The notes: generated by a model from the letters alone, not told the origin. A stretch of 64,000 nt of DNA from CAUZFZ01 sp963579025 (GCA_963579025.1 CAUZFZ010000022.1:24808-88807), one strand, 5' to 3'. Counted from the first letter of the stretch, positions 24,918-34,278 are shown. Numbers and translations are program-made.

Positions 24918-27722
24918 ATGCGAGTCTGCAGCCTGACGATTCTCTGCCTGATTCATTCCGCGTTTGCCAGCGGGGCGGACGGGGATGTCGACTACGTCCG
25001 CGACATCAAGCCGATCTTCAGTCAGCATTGCTTCAGTTGTCACGGCGCACTGAAGCAGGAATCCGGGTTGCGTCTGGATACCGGCCGCCTCATTCGCAAA
25101 GGAGGCGACAGCGGCGCCGCAGTCGTTGTTGCGAAACCGCATGAGAGTTCTCTCGTCACGCGCATCACCGAGACCGATGCATCGCTGCGGATGCCACCGG
25201 AAGGCGAGCCGTTGTTGCCGGCTCAGGTCACGCTGATCCGTAAATGGATCGCGGCCGGGGCAAAGTCTCCCGGCGATGAGCAGTCCGAGCCTGACCCGCG
25301 GGAACACTGGGCGTTCCGGAAGCCCGTTCGCCATAAAGCACCAGTCGTCAAGGCGACCTCCTGGGTTCGCAATCCGATCGACGCTTTCATCCTGGCCCAG
25401 CACGAGCAGCGTGGGCTGACGCCGCTGCAGCCGGCAAGTTCGGAAATCCTGTTGCGTCGCGTTTACCTCGACCTGATCGGTCTGCCACCAACACGCGACG
25501 AACTGCACGCGTTCCTGAGTGACGACTCGCCGGAAGCGTATGAGCGCGTCGTCGATCGTCTGCTCGGCAGTAAACACTATGGGGAGCGCTGGGGGCGGCA
25601 TTGGATGGACGTGTGGCGCTACAGCGACTGGTATGGACGTCGGCAGGTCAACGATGTGCGCAACAGCTATCCGCACATCTGGCGGTGGCGCGACTGGATC
25701 ATCGACTCGCTCAACAATGACAAGGGCTACAACCAGATGGTCCGTGAGATGCTCGCGGCCGATGAACTGTATCCCGAAGACGACTCCCGCATGCCGGCGC
25801 TCGGGTTCATTGTTCGCAACTGGTTCTCCCTGAACTACGACACGTGGAAGCAGGACCTCGTCGAGCACACAGGCAAAGCGTTCCTCGGACTGCGGCTGAA
25901 TTGTGCTCACTGCCACGACCATAAGTACGATCCGATCTCTCAGCAGGAGTACTTCCAGTTTCGTGCGTTTTTCGAGCCTCTCGAGTTCCGGCATGATCGC
26001 GTTCCCGGCGGCCCGGCGCTGTCGAAGTACATCCGCTACACGCCGAGTTCCGGTGGATCACTCAAACCAATCGAGGCGGGCCTGCCTCGTGTCTACGATC
26101 ACTTCTTCGATGACAAGACGCACATGTACCGGCTCGGCGATACGCGTGACCGGTTCGATCGCCCGCCCGTTGAACCGGCGGCTCTGGCGATCCTTGGCGG
26201 AGACAAGCTACCCATCGAGCCGGTCGCACTGCCCGTTGTCGCGTCGTATCCCGGGTTGAAACCGTTCATTCAGAAAGCGGAAATCGAACAGCGCGAACAG
26301 GCAGTTCAGGCAGCACAAAAGTCGATTGCCGAGGCCGAGGCCAAACTTGAAGCCCTCACCAAACAATCGGACGCGGGCGAAAAGGAACTTGCGGCAACCA
26401 GACAACTGGCCGAAACAACGCTCAACGGAGCAAAGGCGGAACTCGAATCTGCGACGGTCGGACTGAAGGCGGTGAAAGCACGTATCGCGGCTGATCAGGC
26501 TCGATACGGTGATTCCGCCGCGCCCACCGATGAACTGGCCAGGACGGCGGCCGGACTGGAACGCGACACCAGACTGGCAGCCGGCCGAGGAAAACTGGCG
26601 AAGGCGGAACTCTCGTTGCTGAAATCCCGCGCGGCTGAAAAACCGGATGCCAAGGCGATCAAGCAGGCTGAGTCCGCTGTTGTTACGGCTCGTAAAACGC
26701 TCGCCGCGCTGGAGAAACAGACCGGCGACCCAGGCGCGAAATACACGCCGTTCGGGCCGACATACCCGAACAAAAGCACTGGTCGACGTCGCGCGCTGGC
26801 CAACTGGATCGCCGATCCGAACAACCCGCTGACAGCTCGCGTCGCTGTCAATCACATCTGGATGCGGCATTTTGGCAGGCCATTGGTCGAAAGCGTGTTC
26901 GACTTCGGGCGAGGCGGCAAAAAACCGACGCATCCGGAATTGCTCGACTGGCTTGCCGTCGAGCTGATGGAGCCATCTATTGACGTCGAGAAATCGCACG
27001 ACTCGGAGAAGGGGAGCGTCTCAGTCCCGAGCCAGTGGCGGATGAAGAATCTTCATCGGTTGATCGTCACAAGTGCGACGTATCGCCTCAGCTCGCGGGC
27101 TGGCCGAGACGGACATCCGAACGCGGCGATCGATTCTGATAACACGCTCTGGTGGCGATTCGACAGGCGGCGACTCGAGGCCGAGACCATCCGCGACAGC
27201 ATGCTGCACGTGTCGGGCCAGCTCGACGCAACACTCGGCGGACCGGACATCGACCCAAAGCAGCAGGCCACAAATTCCCGTCGCAGCCTGTACTTCACGG
27301 TGTATCCGGAGGCTGGCGGCATGATGCGGTTCATGACGCTGTTCGACGCGCCTGACCCGTGCGACTGTTATCGACGCACGCAGAGCATTGTGCCGCAGCA
27401 GGCCCTCGCCATGTCGAACAGCACCCTGGCTCTGGAAGCTGCGAAAAAGCTGGCCGATCAGTTTTCGAACCTTGTCGCTGGAGACGAAAAAGAGAACGAC
27501 GACTCATCGAGCCCCACGTCCGGCGGCGCGTTCATTTCGGCAGCGTTCGAACGTGTGCTGTCGCGATCACCCACAGCCGAGGAGATATCGACGTGTCGTG
27601 TCTTCCTGGCTCGTCAGAAGACTCTGTATGCCTCGGCTTCCGTCGCCGATCCCGATTCGCGATCACGGGTGAGTCTTCTGCGTGTTCTGCTCAATCACAA
27701 TGACTTTGTGACGATCCACTGA
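24918..27722 (+). CDS. Planctomycete cytochrome c / DUF1549 / DUF1553 protein with coiled-coil insert
   Basis: A 934-residue exported protein. After a signal peptide (residues 1-19) comes a planctomycete-type cytochrome with haem motif CFSCH (38-42) and a distal MPPEGEP containing the possible axial Met. DUF1549 follows (NPIDAFILAQHEQRGLTPL, HYGERWGRHWMDVWRYSDW, CAHCHDHKYDPISQQEYF with a further CxxCH). Residues about 440-630 form an Ala/Glu/Lys-rich segment with heptad spacing, probably a coiled coil. The DUF1553 part completes the protein (NPLTARVAVNHIWMRHFGRPL, FDFGRGGKKPTHPELLDWLA). The family is periplasmic and presumed to be linked to electron transfer, but its function is not established. 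Start ATG at 24918 is 23 bases after the oxidoreductase remnant. Confidence 0.9.
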   Translation: MRVCSLTILCLIHSAFASGADGDVDYVRDIKPIFSQHCFSCHGALKQESGLRLDTGRLIRKGGDSGAAVVVAKPHESSLVTRITETDASLRMPPEGEPLLPAQVTLIRKWIAAGAKSPGDEQSEPDPREHWAFRKPVRHKAPVVKATSWVRNPIDAFILAQHEQRGLTPLQPASSEILLRRVYLDLIGLPPTRDELHAFLSDDSPEAYERVVDRLLGSKHYGERWGRHWMDVWRYSDWYGRRQVNDVRNSYPHIWRWRDWIIDSLNNDKGYNQMVREMLAADELYPEDDSRMPALGFIVRNWFSLNYDTWKQDLVEHTGKAFLGLRLNCAHCHDHKYDPISQQEYFQFRAFFEPLEFRHDRVPGGPALSKYIRYTPSSGGSLKPIEAGLPRVYDHFFDDKTHMYRLGDTRDRFDRPPVEPAALAILGGDKLPIEPVALPVVASYPGLKPFIQKAEIEQREQAVQAAQKSIAEAEAKLEALTKQSDAGEKELAATRQLAETTLNGAKAELESATVGLKAVKARIAADQARYGDSAAPTDELARTAAGLERDTRLAAGRGKLAKAELSLLKSRAAEKPDAKAIKQAESAVVTARKTLAALEKQTGDPGAKYTPFGPTYPNKSTGRRRALANWIADPNNPLTARVAVNHIWMRHFGRPLVESVFDFGRGGKKPTHPELLDWLAVELMEPSIDVEKSHDSEKGSVSVPSQWRMKNLHRLIVTSATYRLSSRAGRDGHPNAAIDSDNTLWWRFDRRRLEAETIRDSMLHVSGQLDATLGGPDIDPKQQATNSRRSLYFTVYPEAGGMMRFMTLFDAPDPCDCYRRTQSIVPQQALAMSNSTLALEAAKKLADQFSNLVAGDEKENDDSSSPTSGGAFISAAFERVLSRSPTAEEISTCRVFLARQKTLYASASVADPDSRSRVSLLRVLLNHNDFVTIH

Positions 27723-27725
27723 GAT

Positions 27726-27747
27726 CGGCCCGATCTTGACCGGGCCG
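27726..27747. terminator. Short GC-rich hairpin between convergent genes
   Basis: CGGCCCG (27726-27732) pairs with CGGGCCG (27741-27747) over 7 bp, just after the cytochrome/DUF1549 stop and before the convergent small gene. There is no T-tract, so this is at best a weak bidirectional terminator. Confidence 0.4.
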
Positions 27748-27771
27748 CCTGCAACGTCCACGCAGCCTGAG

Positions 27772-28002
27772 TTAGAGAATCGGTTCTGACTCGTCGTTCT
27801 TCAGAAACGGATTCTGTCCACAGTGCGGATCGTCGAGCGGTGACGGCAGTCCATGAATTGGCGGCCGGTTCTGAGGATCAACCAGACGGCGGGCCGAATC
27901 GATTGATTCGGGCGTCAGGCCGGCTCCAAAAATGCTCTTCAACTCATCTGTGTCGAGCTGCTTTTCGAGTGGCAAGTCATCAATACGTATTCGGCTCATC
28001 AT
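27772..28002 (-). CDS. Small protein with a leader-like N-terminus (possible GG/GA-type secreted peptide or RiPP precursor)
   Basis: A 76-residue ORF with a good GGAG four bases before its first ATG. The N-terminal 29 residues (MSRIRIDDLPLEK then LDTDELKSIFGAG) have the shape of double-glycine-type leader peptides: an acidic amphipathic helix, a conserved E-L-x-x-I and a Gly-Ala-Gly end. The remaining 46 residues are Pro/Asp-rich with one Cys and no membrane segment. I recall similar small proteins with this leader in other planctomycetes, but I cannot search for them here. No peptidase-ABC transporter or modifying enzyme is adjacent; the ECF sigma factor gene lies upstream on the same strand. 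The alternative is an ordinary small cytoplasmic protein. Confidence 0.6.
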   Translation of the reverse strand: MMSRIRIDDLPLEKQLDTDELKSIFGAGLTPESIDSARRLVDPQNRPPIHGLPSPLDDPHCGQNPFLKNDESEPIL

Positions 28003-28191
28003 CTGACTCCGAGGTCGGCCGGTCTGGCCGTGTCAGGATTTTCAAGCCCGTTGGCCCGATAGTTGGCCAGCGCGGTGGTCATTCGCGCTGGCGAGGATCG
28101 CGATTAAGCGGGATCGTATTCCTGTCGTTGCGCGAAAAATACCAGGAAAATGGATCTGCCGTGGCGGGTGCCCGTCACGATCGTGGATATG

Positions 28192-28800
28192 TCACGCTTC
28201 GTGCATGTCCTTGCCCAGATACACGGCAGCCAGTGCCTTCAACTTTTTCATTGTGCGGTGATGTCGATACCGAATCTGATCGCAGGTCACCCCGACCGCC
28301 TCAGCCGATTCGGCCACACCGACGCCTTCCAGTGATCGCAGTCGGAAAATCTCGAAGTTCAGCTCCGATACTTCGGCCTGTAGCTTGAGCACCATGGTCT
28401 GCATCACGGCATCGGTCCACGCCTGCTCAGAACGAGCCGACGGATCGCCCTCACGACCAGGTGGCTCGAAGCCCTGTTGCAGCGATTCTCCGAGTAACGC
28501 CGCCGGCTGACGCGCGCGACGGCGAAACATGTCCGTCGCTCGACTGCGAACAAGTGTGTACAGCCACGAACGTAATCCCGCTTCGCTGGTAATTTCGAAT
28601 CCGGCCAGACGTCGTCCAATTTCGAACCAGACGTCCTGAACACAGTCGTCGACATCGGCCCCGCGCATCCCCCGCGCGATCGCGAAGCGGCGGATCAGGA
28701 CATCGTAAACGCGATAGAAGTCGTCCCATGCCGCGACAAGCATCGCGTCGGGCAGTTTGTCAGAGATGCACGCGCGGAGGTATTCCTGCGTATTCTCCAT
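28192..28800 (-). CDS. ECF-type RNA polymerase sigma factor
   Basis: The frame is open to 28953, but family members begin near the ATG at 28800, giving 202 residues. Sigma region 2 is seen in FYRVYDVLIRRFAIARGMRGADVDDCVQDVWFEIG with the helix contacting the -10 element (LRSWLYTLVRSRATDMFRRRAR). Region 4 lies at the C-terminus as LNFEIFRLRSLEGVGVAESAEAVGVTCDQIRYRHHRTMKKL, a helix-turn-helix for the -35 element. No anti-sigma factor gene adjoins it. A strong hairpin sits 160 bases upstream. It may drive genes for exported proteins nearby, but no target promoter can be proposed. Confidence 0.85.
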   Translation of the reverse strand: MENTQEYLRACISDKLPDAMLVAAWDDFYRVYDVLIRRFAIARGMRGADVDDCVQDVWFEIGRRLAGFEITSEAGLRSWLYTLVRSRATDMFRRRARQPAALLGESLQQGFEPPGREGDPSARSEQAWTDAVMQTMVLKLQAEVSELNFEIFRLRSLEGVGVAESAEAVGVTCDQIRYRHHRTMKKLKALAAVYLGKDMHEA

Positions 28801-28959
28801 CAATTCGCGATGCGGGTCGTCCTGTGGCTGCGAGGTCAACGGGTTGGTCCTGAATTTCGGTGAATCACGAGTTGCGTGCAGGGACTCAACAATAGTCAAT
28901 CGGTTGGACTTCGTGCAGGCTGGCTGGCGGGTGGCACGATCATCGATCACCAAATAACC

Positions 28960-28984
28960 GCGACTGCCGCGAAACGGCAGTCGC
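28960..28984. promoter_or_regulatory. Strong 10-bp hairpin between divergent sigma-factor and zwf genes
   Basis: GCGACTGCCG (28960-28969) and CGGCAGTCGC (28975-28984) form a perfect 10-bp stem with a CGAAA loop. Since it lies between divergent genes, it is not a normal 3' terminator for either. It could be a leader hairpin or an operator. No T-tract follows on either strand. Confidence 0.5.
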
Positions 28985-29065
28985 CTCTATGCTAATTGTG
29001 CAAATACGTTTCATCGATGGACCGTCGCGGACGATGGCGTTGGAACTCTGCTGTGGGAGCAATTG

Positions 29066-30604
29066 ATGGCTGCGGAAACAGACTCGACCCCGTCCGCGAG
29101 CGGTAATCACTCGGTGCTGATTTTTGGAGCGTCTGGTGATTTGACCGCCCGGAAGCTGATGCCGGCGCTGTACATGCTGTGGCATGAGGGGCTGCTGGCC
29201 GATTCCGTGCCCATCGTTGGAGTCGCCCGGCGGGAGAAGACCGACGAGTCATTTCGGGCTGAGATGCATGAGGCCGTTTCGCGGCATGGACGTACGGGAG
29301 AGGTCAGTGACGATCAGTGGTCGCAGTTCGCTCGGCGACTGTTTTATCAACGGCTCGATCTGGATTCGCCGGCCGGCTATATCGACCTGAAGTCTCGATT
29401 GGAAAAACTGGAGTCGGAGTTTGCGACGTCCGACGAGCCATCGAATCGGGTGGTTTATCTTTCGACGGCTCCGTCGCTTTTCCTGGCCTCGGTCGAATGC
29501 CTGGCGGAATCCGGATTCGTGCCACCGCCGGAACAGTCACAGCGTTTGCGTGTCGTGTTCGAGAAGCCGTTTGGGCATGATCTCGCGTCGTCTCAGGAAC
29601 TGACGGTGCGCCTCGGACGGCTATTGCAGGAATCGCAGATTTATCGCATTGATCATTACCTGGGCAAAGAAACGGTACAGAACATCCTGCTGTTTCGCTT
29701 CGGAAACCTGATCTTCGAGCCATTGCTGAATCGCCATCATGTCGACCACGTGCAGATCACGGTGGCCGAATCTCAGGGCATCGAACGCGGGCGTGGCGGG
29801 TACTACGACCAGTCGGGAGCACTTCGCGATGTGCTTCAGAATCATGTGCTGCAATTGCTGTGTCTGGTCACCATGGAGCCGCCAGCATTGTTTCAGGGCG
29901 ATCAGATCCGCGACGAGAAGATGAAGGTGCTGGAAGCGCTGCGCGCCGGCGATCAGGGAGACGTCAAACGATGGGCGGTTGCCGGGCAGTACGCCGGTGG
30001 CATGATCGACGGCGAATCAGCGAACGGTTACCGCCAGGAGGACCGTGTGGCAGCCGACTCGCGGCGTGAGACATTCGTCGCGATGGAGGTCTTCGTCGAC
30101 AACTGGCGATGGGCGGGAGTGCCGTTCTATCTGCGGACGGGAAAACGAATGCCACGTCGTGTGACGGAGATCGACATCCAGTTCAAACTCCCACCGCTGC
30201 ATCCGTTCTCAACCGTCGAGTGCGACGACGACGTGTGCTCGCTCGTCGGAGCACGACCGAACTCGCTGGTGTTCCGGATACAGCCCGAGGAGTCGATTAC
30301 GCTCAGTTGCTCCGTCAAGCAGCCCGGGCATCAGTACAACCTTGAGCAGCAGCGGCTGAAGTACGAATACGCGGGTGGTCTGGCTGAAGCGTACGAACGC
30401 CTGTTGCTGGATGTGATCCGCGGAGATTCGACTCTGTTCACTCGCAGCGACGAACTGGAGGCTGCCTGGCGGTTCATTCAGCCAGTGATCGACGAATGGC
30501 AGAGTGGGAATCATCAGCCCGAGTTCTACCAGGTCGGCGAGTGGGGACCCCAGTCAGCTCATGAATTGTTGAGCCGATCTGGCCGACAGTGGCTCGAACC
30601 ATAA
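29066..30604 (+). CDS. zwf: Glucose-6-phosphate 1-dehydrogenase
   Basis: This enzyme oxidises glucose-6-phosphate with NADP to 6-phosphogluconolactone, opening the oxidative pentose phosphate or Entner-Doudoroff route. The product of about 512 residues has the coenzyme loop FGASGDLTARKLMPALY at the N-terminus, the diagnostic active-site block RIDHYLGKETVQNILLFRFGN and later YYDQSGALRDVLQNHVLQLLCL, all as in bacterial enzymes. GGGAG lies a few bases before the ATG. Length is normal for the family. No pgl, gnd or opcA gene is next to it. Its divergent neighbour is an ECF sigma factor, with a perfect hairpin between the two. Confidence 0.95.
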   Translation: MAAETDSTPSASGNHSVLIFGASGDLTARKLMPALYMLWHEGLLADSVPIVGVARREKTDESFRAEMHEAVSRHGRTGEVSDDQWSQFARRLFYQRLDLDSPAGYIDLKSRLEKLESEFATSDEPSNRVVYLSTAPSLFLASVECLAESGFVPPPEQSQRLRVVFEKPFGHDLASSQELTVRLGRLLQESQIYRIDHYLGKETVQNILLFRFGNLIFEPLLNRHHVDHVQITVAESQGIERGRGGYYDQSGALRDVLQNHVLQLLCLVTMEPPALFQGDQIRDEKMKVLEALRAGDQGDVKRWAVAGQYAGGMIDGESANGYRQEDRVAADSRRETFVAMEVFVDNWRWAGVPFYLRTGKRMPRRVTEIDIQFKLPPLHPFSTVECDDDVCSLVGARPNSLVFRIQPEESITLSCSVKQPGHQYNLEQQRLKYEYAGGLAEAYERLLLDVIRGDSTLFTRSDELEAAWRFIQPVIDEWQSGNHQPEFYQVGEWGPQSAHELLSRSGRQWLEP

Positions 30605-30843
30605 TGTCGTTATCCCCGTACAGGCCCGTCATTTGGGTTAACCGTTACTGAACTGACCTCCCAAATCGGCAGATCTCCTTGCGGCGGCTCCCTGATCGAC
30701 GCATGTTAAAGTCACGCGTAGCGTCTGGCCTGTTATCCTGTTCCGTTCGTTCGTGGTAGCCGGACTTGTCCGGCCGGTGTTCTGGCAGGCGCTAATCCAA
30801 CGACAGCCGTGCAGCAGCTCTTTCGACAAAACTGGAATCCGTC

Positions 30844-32214
30844 ATGGCTAAAGATCCTCCCGCCCGGTTGATGTCGCTCGACGCGTATCGCGGCTTCGTC
30901 ATGCTGGCGATGGCGTCCAGCGGATTCGCTCTGTCGCGCGTGGCCAGCAAGCCGGAAGTACTTTCGCAACTGGAAGGAACTCAGTGGGCCGACTGGAGCG
31001 GTGCCTGGCAGGCGGCCTGGCACGCACTGGGCTATCAGTTCTCTCACGTCGCCTGGACCGGGTGTTCGTTCTGGGATCTGATTCAACCCAGCTTCATGTT
31101 CATGGTCGGAGTGTCGCTGCCCTTCTCCGTGGCAAGCCGCGAAGCCAAAGGACACTCGGCGGCGCACGGGTTCCTGCACACGGTCTACCGTTCCATCGTG
31201 CTGATCGCGCTGGGAGTGTTTCTGGGCTGGGGATTCGAAGTCCGATTCAACTTCGTCAATGTGCTGACTCAGATCGGACTGGGTTACACATTCCTGTATC
31301 TGCTGGCAGGCCGCAGTCTGAATACGCTGGCATTGACCGCGACGCTGGTCCTGGTCGGATACGGAGCCTGGTTCGCGCTGGAGCCGATCGACCAGGCCGA
31401 CCTGGACCTGACGAAGCAGTACATCACCGAAGCCGAAGTCGGACCGCAACTGGACGAAGCCGAGTGCTCGCAGTTCCAGAACTGGGCGGCGCATTGGAAC
31501 AAGCACACGAATGCTGCGGCTCAGCTTGACCGCCAGCAGATCATGAACCGATTCCCCCGCCACGAAGAGCCGTGGAACGGACGCGGCTTCTGGATCAATG
31601 CGGGCGGTTACCAGACGCTGAACTTCATTCCCTCGCTGGCAACTATGATTTTTGGTTTGATGGCCGGGACCGTATTGAGCAGTGCCCGTGGCGACGGCGA
31701 ACGGCTGAGCTGGCTGTTCAAAGCCGGGCTGGTCTGTTTTGTCATTTCGATGGCGGCCGACTCGACCCTCTGGCCAACGCAGTGGCTCTCGCCAGACCTG
31801 CAGGCGAAGTTCTACGAATACTCATGGTCCCTTTGTCCGGCTGTGAAACGTATCTGGTCTCCGACCTGGGCCGTATTCAGTTCGGGCTGGGCCTTCTGGA
31901 TGCTCGCCGGTTTCTATTGGCTGGTTGACATTCGCGGCTGCCGCTGGCTGGTCTTCCCGCTGGCCGTCGTCGGCCTGAACTCGATCGCCATGTACTGCAT
32001 GTCCCAACTGATCAAGGGTTGGATTGGTGGCAAACTGTACCAGGTCACGCGAGCGATCGAAGGCACAGCCGGCCTGGACACGGGCACGATCAGCGGCTGG
32101 CTGGACTACGGCACGTTCGCCTACGCGCCGATTCTGGACTTCACACTGCGGCTGTTCGCAATGTGGTGCGTCTGCTACTGGCTGTACCGCAAACGGCTGT
32201 TTATCCGCATCTGA
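30844..32214 (+). CDS. Membrane acyltransferase-like protein (DUF5009/HGSNAT-like)
   Basis: A 456-residue polytopic membrane protein. The N-terminal RLMSLDAYRGFVMLAMASSG is the signature of the heparan-alpha-glucosaminide N-acetyltransferase-like family (DUF5009/DUF1624). About nine to ten hydrophobic segments follow, for example FWDLIQPSFMFMVGVSLPF, SIVLIALGVFLGWGF and MIFGLMAGTVLSSARG, with a His and Asp-rich first loop as in the animal enzyme. Members are thought to transfer acetyl groups from cytoplasmic acetyl-CoA to amino sugars outside. Sulfatases in the same window make a role in sulfated or amino-sugar glycan breakdown plausible, though that is inference. The gap of 239 bases to zwf contains a loose ATTTGGG/CCCAAAT inverted repeat. 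Confidence 0.83.
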   Translation: MAKDPPARLMSLDAYRGFVMLAMASSGFALSRVASKPEVLSQLEGTQWADWSGAWQAAWHALGYQFSHVAWTGCSFWDLIQPSFMFMVGVSLPFSVASREAKGHSAAHGFLHTVYRSIVLIALGVFLGWGFEVRFNFVNVLTQIGLGYTFLYLLAGRSLNTLALTATLVLVGYGAWFALEPIDQADLDLTKQYITEAEVGPQLDEAECSQFQNWAAHWNKHTNAAAQLDRQQIMNRFPRHEEPWNGRGFWINAGGYQTLNFIPSLATMIFGLMAGTVLSSARGDGERLSWLFKAGLVCFVISMAADSTLWPTQWLSPDLQAKFYEYSWSLCPAVKRIWSPTWAVFSSGWAFWMLAGFYWLVDIRGCRWLVFPLAVVGLNSIAMYCMSQLIKGWIGGKLYQVTRAIEGTAGLDTGTISGWLDYGTFAYAPILDFTLRLFAMWCVCYWLYRKRLFIRI

Positions 32215-32267
32215 CACCGCAGACGAAACGCCGAACAGGGAATTCTCTGGGCCAGCACGCCGAGTGC

Positions 32268-34142
32268 TCAATCCTGACGGTCGACAGACACGGCCTCGGC
32301 GTACGCCAGCTCTCCTGTGCGGCCATCAAAATACTGGAAGATGACCTGCGGATGTGGGTACTTGACCCAGCGTTTGCCGCCCAGTTTCTTTGGCATGTTG
32401 AAGACGTTGTTGACCTGGACAACGCAATAGTGTGGATAGGTACGTTCCAGACGCGGCAGGTCGGGCAGGATGTAGCTGCTCCAGCGGATGTCGCACTCGC
32501 GTGGACCGAATGTGAACTTGCCAGTGGCCGGGCGATCGCTTTCGTCGAGCTTTGGGACGTGGTTCACGCTGTTGTGCGGGCCACAGCAGAATTCCCAGAC
32601 ATCGTCGGTCACCTTTATGGCAAAGCTGTTGTGCAGGTCTCCTGTCATCACAAAGACCTTCTTGCCCAGCTTGTCCCATTCTCTGATGAGTAGTTCACGT
32701 TCGTCGAAGAACCCGGTCCAGGCTTCTTCTTTGTTGGCTGCAAATTCGAAGCCGCCGGCTCCGCTGTGCGGGATCATGAAGGGCACTGTCGAGATCACGA
32801 AGAAGAAGTCGGCGTCGCTGGCCTTCATCGAACGCAGAAGCCACTCGCGTTGTGGCTTGCCAATCATCGAGATGCCCGGCTTGTCACGCTCGCGGATGTC
32901 GTGCATGTCTCGATCCCCGCGCGTGTCCAGCAGGAAATACTCGCAGTTGGCAACTCGGAAACTGCCGTAGCTGCGGCGACCGATCGAATAACTCAGTGAG
33001 TCGTCGTCGACCTTCGCCGCCATGTGCAGTTGCAGCGTGTGTTTATTGACGACTTTGACGATGTCGTAGACGTACGAGTTTTTGTTGCCCTCGTCATTGT
33101 CGTATTTCAGATCATTCACGCCGGCCTGTGGTGTGCCCCAGTGGACGTGCAGGTTGAGCATTTCTTTCAGCGGCAGCTTCGTGAAGTCGGTGTCTGGATC
33201 GACGAGCAGATCACTGCCCGCTTTCATGCTGGCTCGTCCAAAGTGAACCGGGTGGTCGTGCTCCATGGGGTTCGCCCATCCCAGGTAGTCGTACCAGGCG
33301 TGCGTGCCGATGTCGCGGAAGACCGTGCGGCGATGCCGTTTGCCGGCCTCAGACGAGCCCCAGATGTCGTTCACCAGTTCGTGGTCGTCGAAGGTGAAAT
33401 AGCTGGGCACGTTGCGGTGCCACTTTGAAAGCTCGACGCCGCGGCTGAGATACAGCTTGTAGTTTTCCCACACGCCAACGACGGTCGGCATAACTTTGAC
33501 GGACAGCGGGTAATCTTTGACGCCCTGAGTCAGACGCCAGGCTTCCGGCGGATACTCGCGCAACTCCTCATAGAGCCAATCGCCATTCATCACGTGAAAA
33601 TGGACTTTCTCGGCCCAGTCGCGGTTGAGGTTTTCGTACACCGGCGTGCGGTGGCCGATTCCATGCAACGGATTCTGATTGGCGCACGAACCGATCTCAA
33701 AACGGAAATTGAACAGGCCGTCGGGGTTGTATTCTTTGTTCCGCGTGTCATCGGCACTTGGCAGTGTTCGAAAGCTGCCCGGCAGACCATGAGGTCGGCC
33801 GTTGACCCACACCTGATAGTGATAGCGCGAGTCCGATTTCAGATCCTTCAGATGCACGACGCCGGTGTTGTCGTGATCGAGTGACGTGGTTCCCGGATCG
33901 CTTTCCTGGTCCAGTCGCTTCGCGTCCAGTCCGTACTGAACGGTGAATTCACCGGGATCGGACGTCCGGCCCCAGACAACCATGGAATGGGCCGTCGGCT
34001 TGCCCAGCATGGGACCATGTGTCAAACGAATCGGATTCCGGTCGGCCTGGACAACGGTTGCCAGCGACACCGAAGCCAACACCAGCATGAGTACTCGTGC
34101 GAGCGTGAGTCGCGCGCCGCGCGGATCGAGTGGTTTCGTCAT
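32268..34142 (-). CDS. Alkaline phosphatase D (PhoD)-like metallophosphoesterase
   Basis: I set the start at the ATG at 34142, which follows AGGAG by about 9 bases and opens on a signal peptide (LARVLMLVLASVSLATVVQA). The 624-residue product has the N-terminal Fn3-like part (THGPMLGKPTAHSMVVWGRT) and a phosphatase domain with the motifs MNGDWLYEE, YFTFDDHELVNDIWGSSE, DFFFVISTVPFM and VMTGDLHNSFA, whose Asp, Asn and His residues would bind calcium and iron. Members are exported phosphodiesterases/monoesterases. It is longer than Bacillus PhoD, with insertions near 330-400. A long palindrome lies immediately upstream of the ribosome binding site, in the probable 5' untranslated region. Confidence 0.85.
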   Translation of the reverse strand: MTKPLDPRGARLTLARVLMLVLASVSLATVVQADRNPIRLTHGPMLGKPTAHSMVVWGRTSDPGEFTVQYGLDAKRLDQESDPGTTSLDHDNTGVVHLKDLKSDSRYHYQVWVNGRPHGLPGSFRTLPSADDTRNKEYNPDGLFNFRFEIGSCANQNPLHGIGHRTPVYENLNRDWAEKVHFHVMNGDWLYEELREYPPEAWRLTQGVKDYPLSVKVMPTVVGVWENYKLYLSRGVELSKWHRNVPSYFTFDDHELVNDIWGSSEAGKRHRRTVFRDIGTHAWYDYLGWANPMEHDHPVHFGRASMKAGSDLLVDPDTDFTKLPLKEMLNLHVHWGTPQAGVNDLKYDNDEGNKNSYVYDIVKVVNKHTLQLHMAAKVDDDSLSYSIGRRSYGSFRVANCEYFLLDTRGDRDMHDIRERDKPGISMIGKPQREWLLRSMKASDADFFFVISTVPFMIPHSGAGGFEFAANKEEAWTGFFDERELLIREWDKLGKKVFVMTGDLHNSFAIKVTDDVWEFCCGPHNSVNHVPKLDESDRPATGKFTFGPRECDIRWSSYILPDLPRLERTYPHYCVVQVNNVFNMPKKLGGKRWVKYPHPQVIFQYFDGRTGELAYAEAVSVDRQD

Positions 34143-34166
34143 GGTCTGTAACTCCTGATCGTGCAT

Positions 34167-34232
34167 CCTTCGCGTCCTCTGCGATCTTCTGTTTACGATG
34201 TCTGAAACAGAAGATCGCGAAGAACGCGAAGG
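34167..34232. repeat. Long imperfect palindrome upstream of the PhoD-like gene
   Basis: Arms 34167-34194 and 34205-34232 pair as follows: CCTTCGCGT with ACGCGAAGG (9 bp, perfect), a 5x5 internal loop, then GCGATCTTCTGTTT with AAACAGAAGATCGC (14 bp, perfect) around a 10-base loop. It lies 25 bases upstream of the PhoD start codon. The CTTCGCGTCCTCTGCGATCTT wording resembles dispersed intergenic palindromes that I recall from many bacterial genomes. Confidence 0.75.
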
Positions 34233-34278
34233 GTTGGATGTCCTGGTTGGTGTCGCGATTCGGTTTCCGGAACAAAAA

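Noticed and set aside
24888..25994. 368-codon minus-strand ORF opposite the cytochrome/DUF1549 gene
   Set aside because: Shadow of a gene with clear haem and DUF1549 motifs; it runs over the start codon of the real gene.
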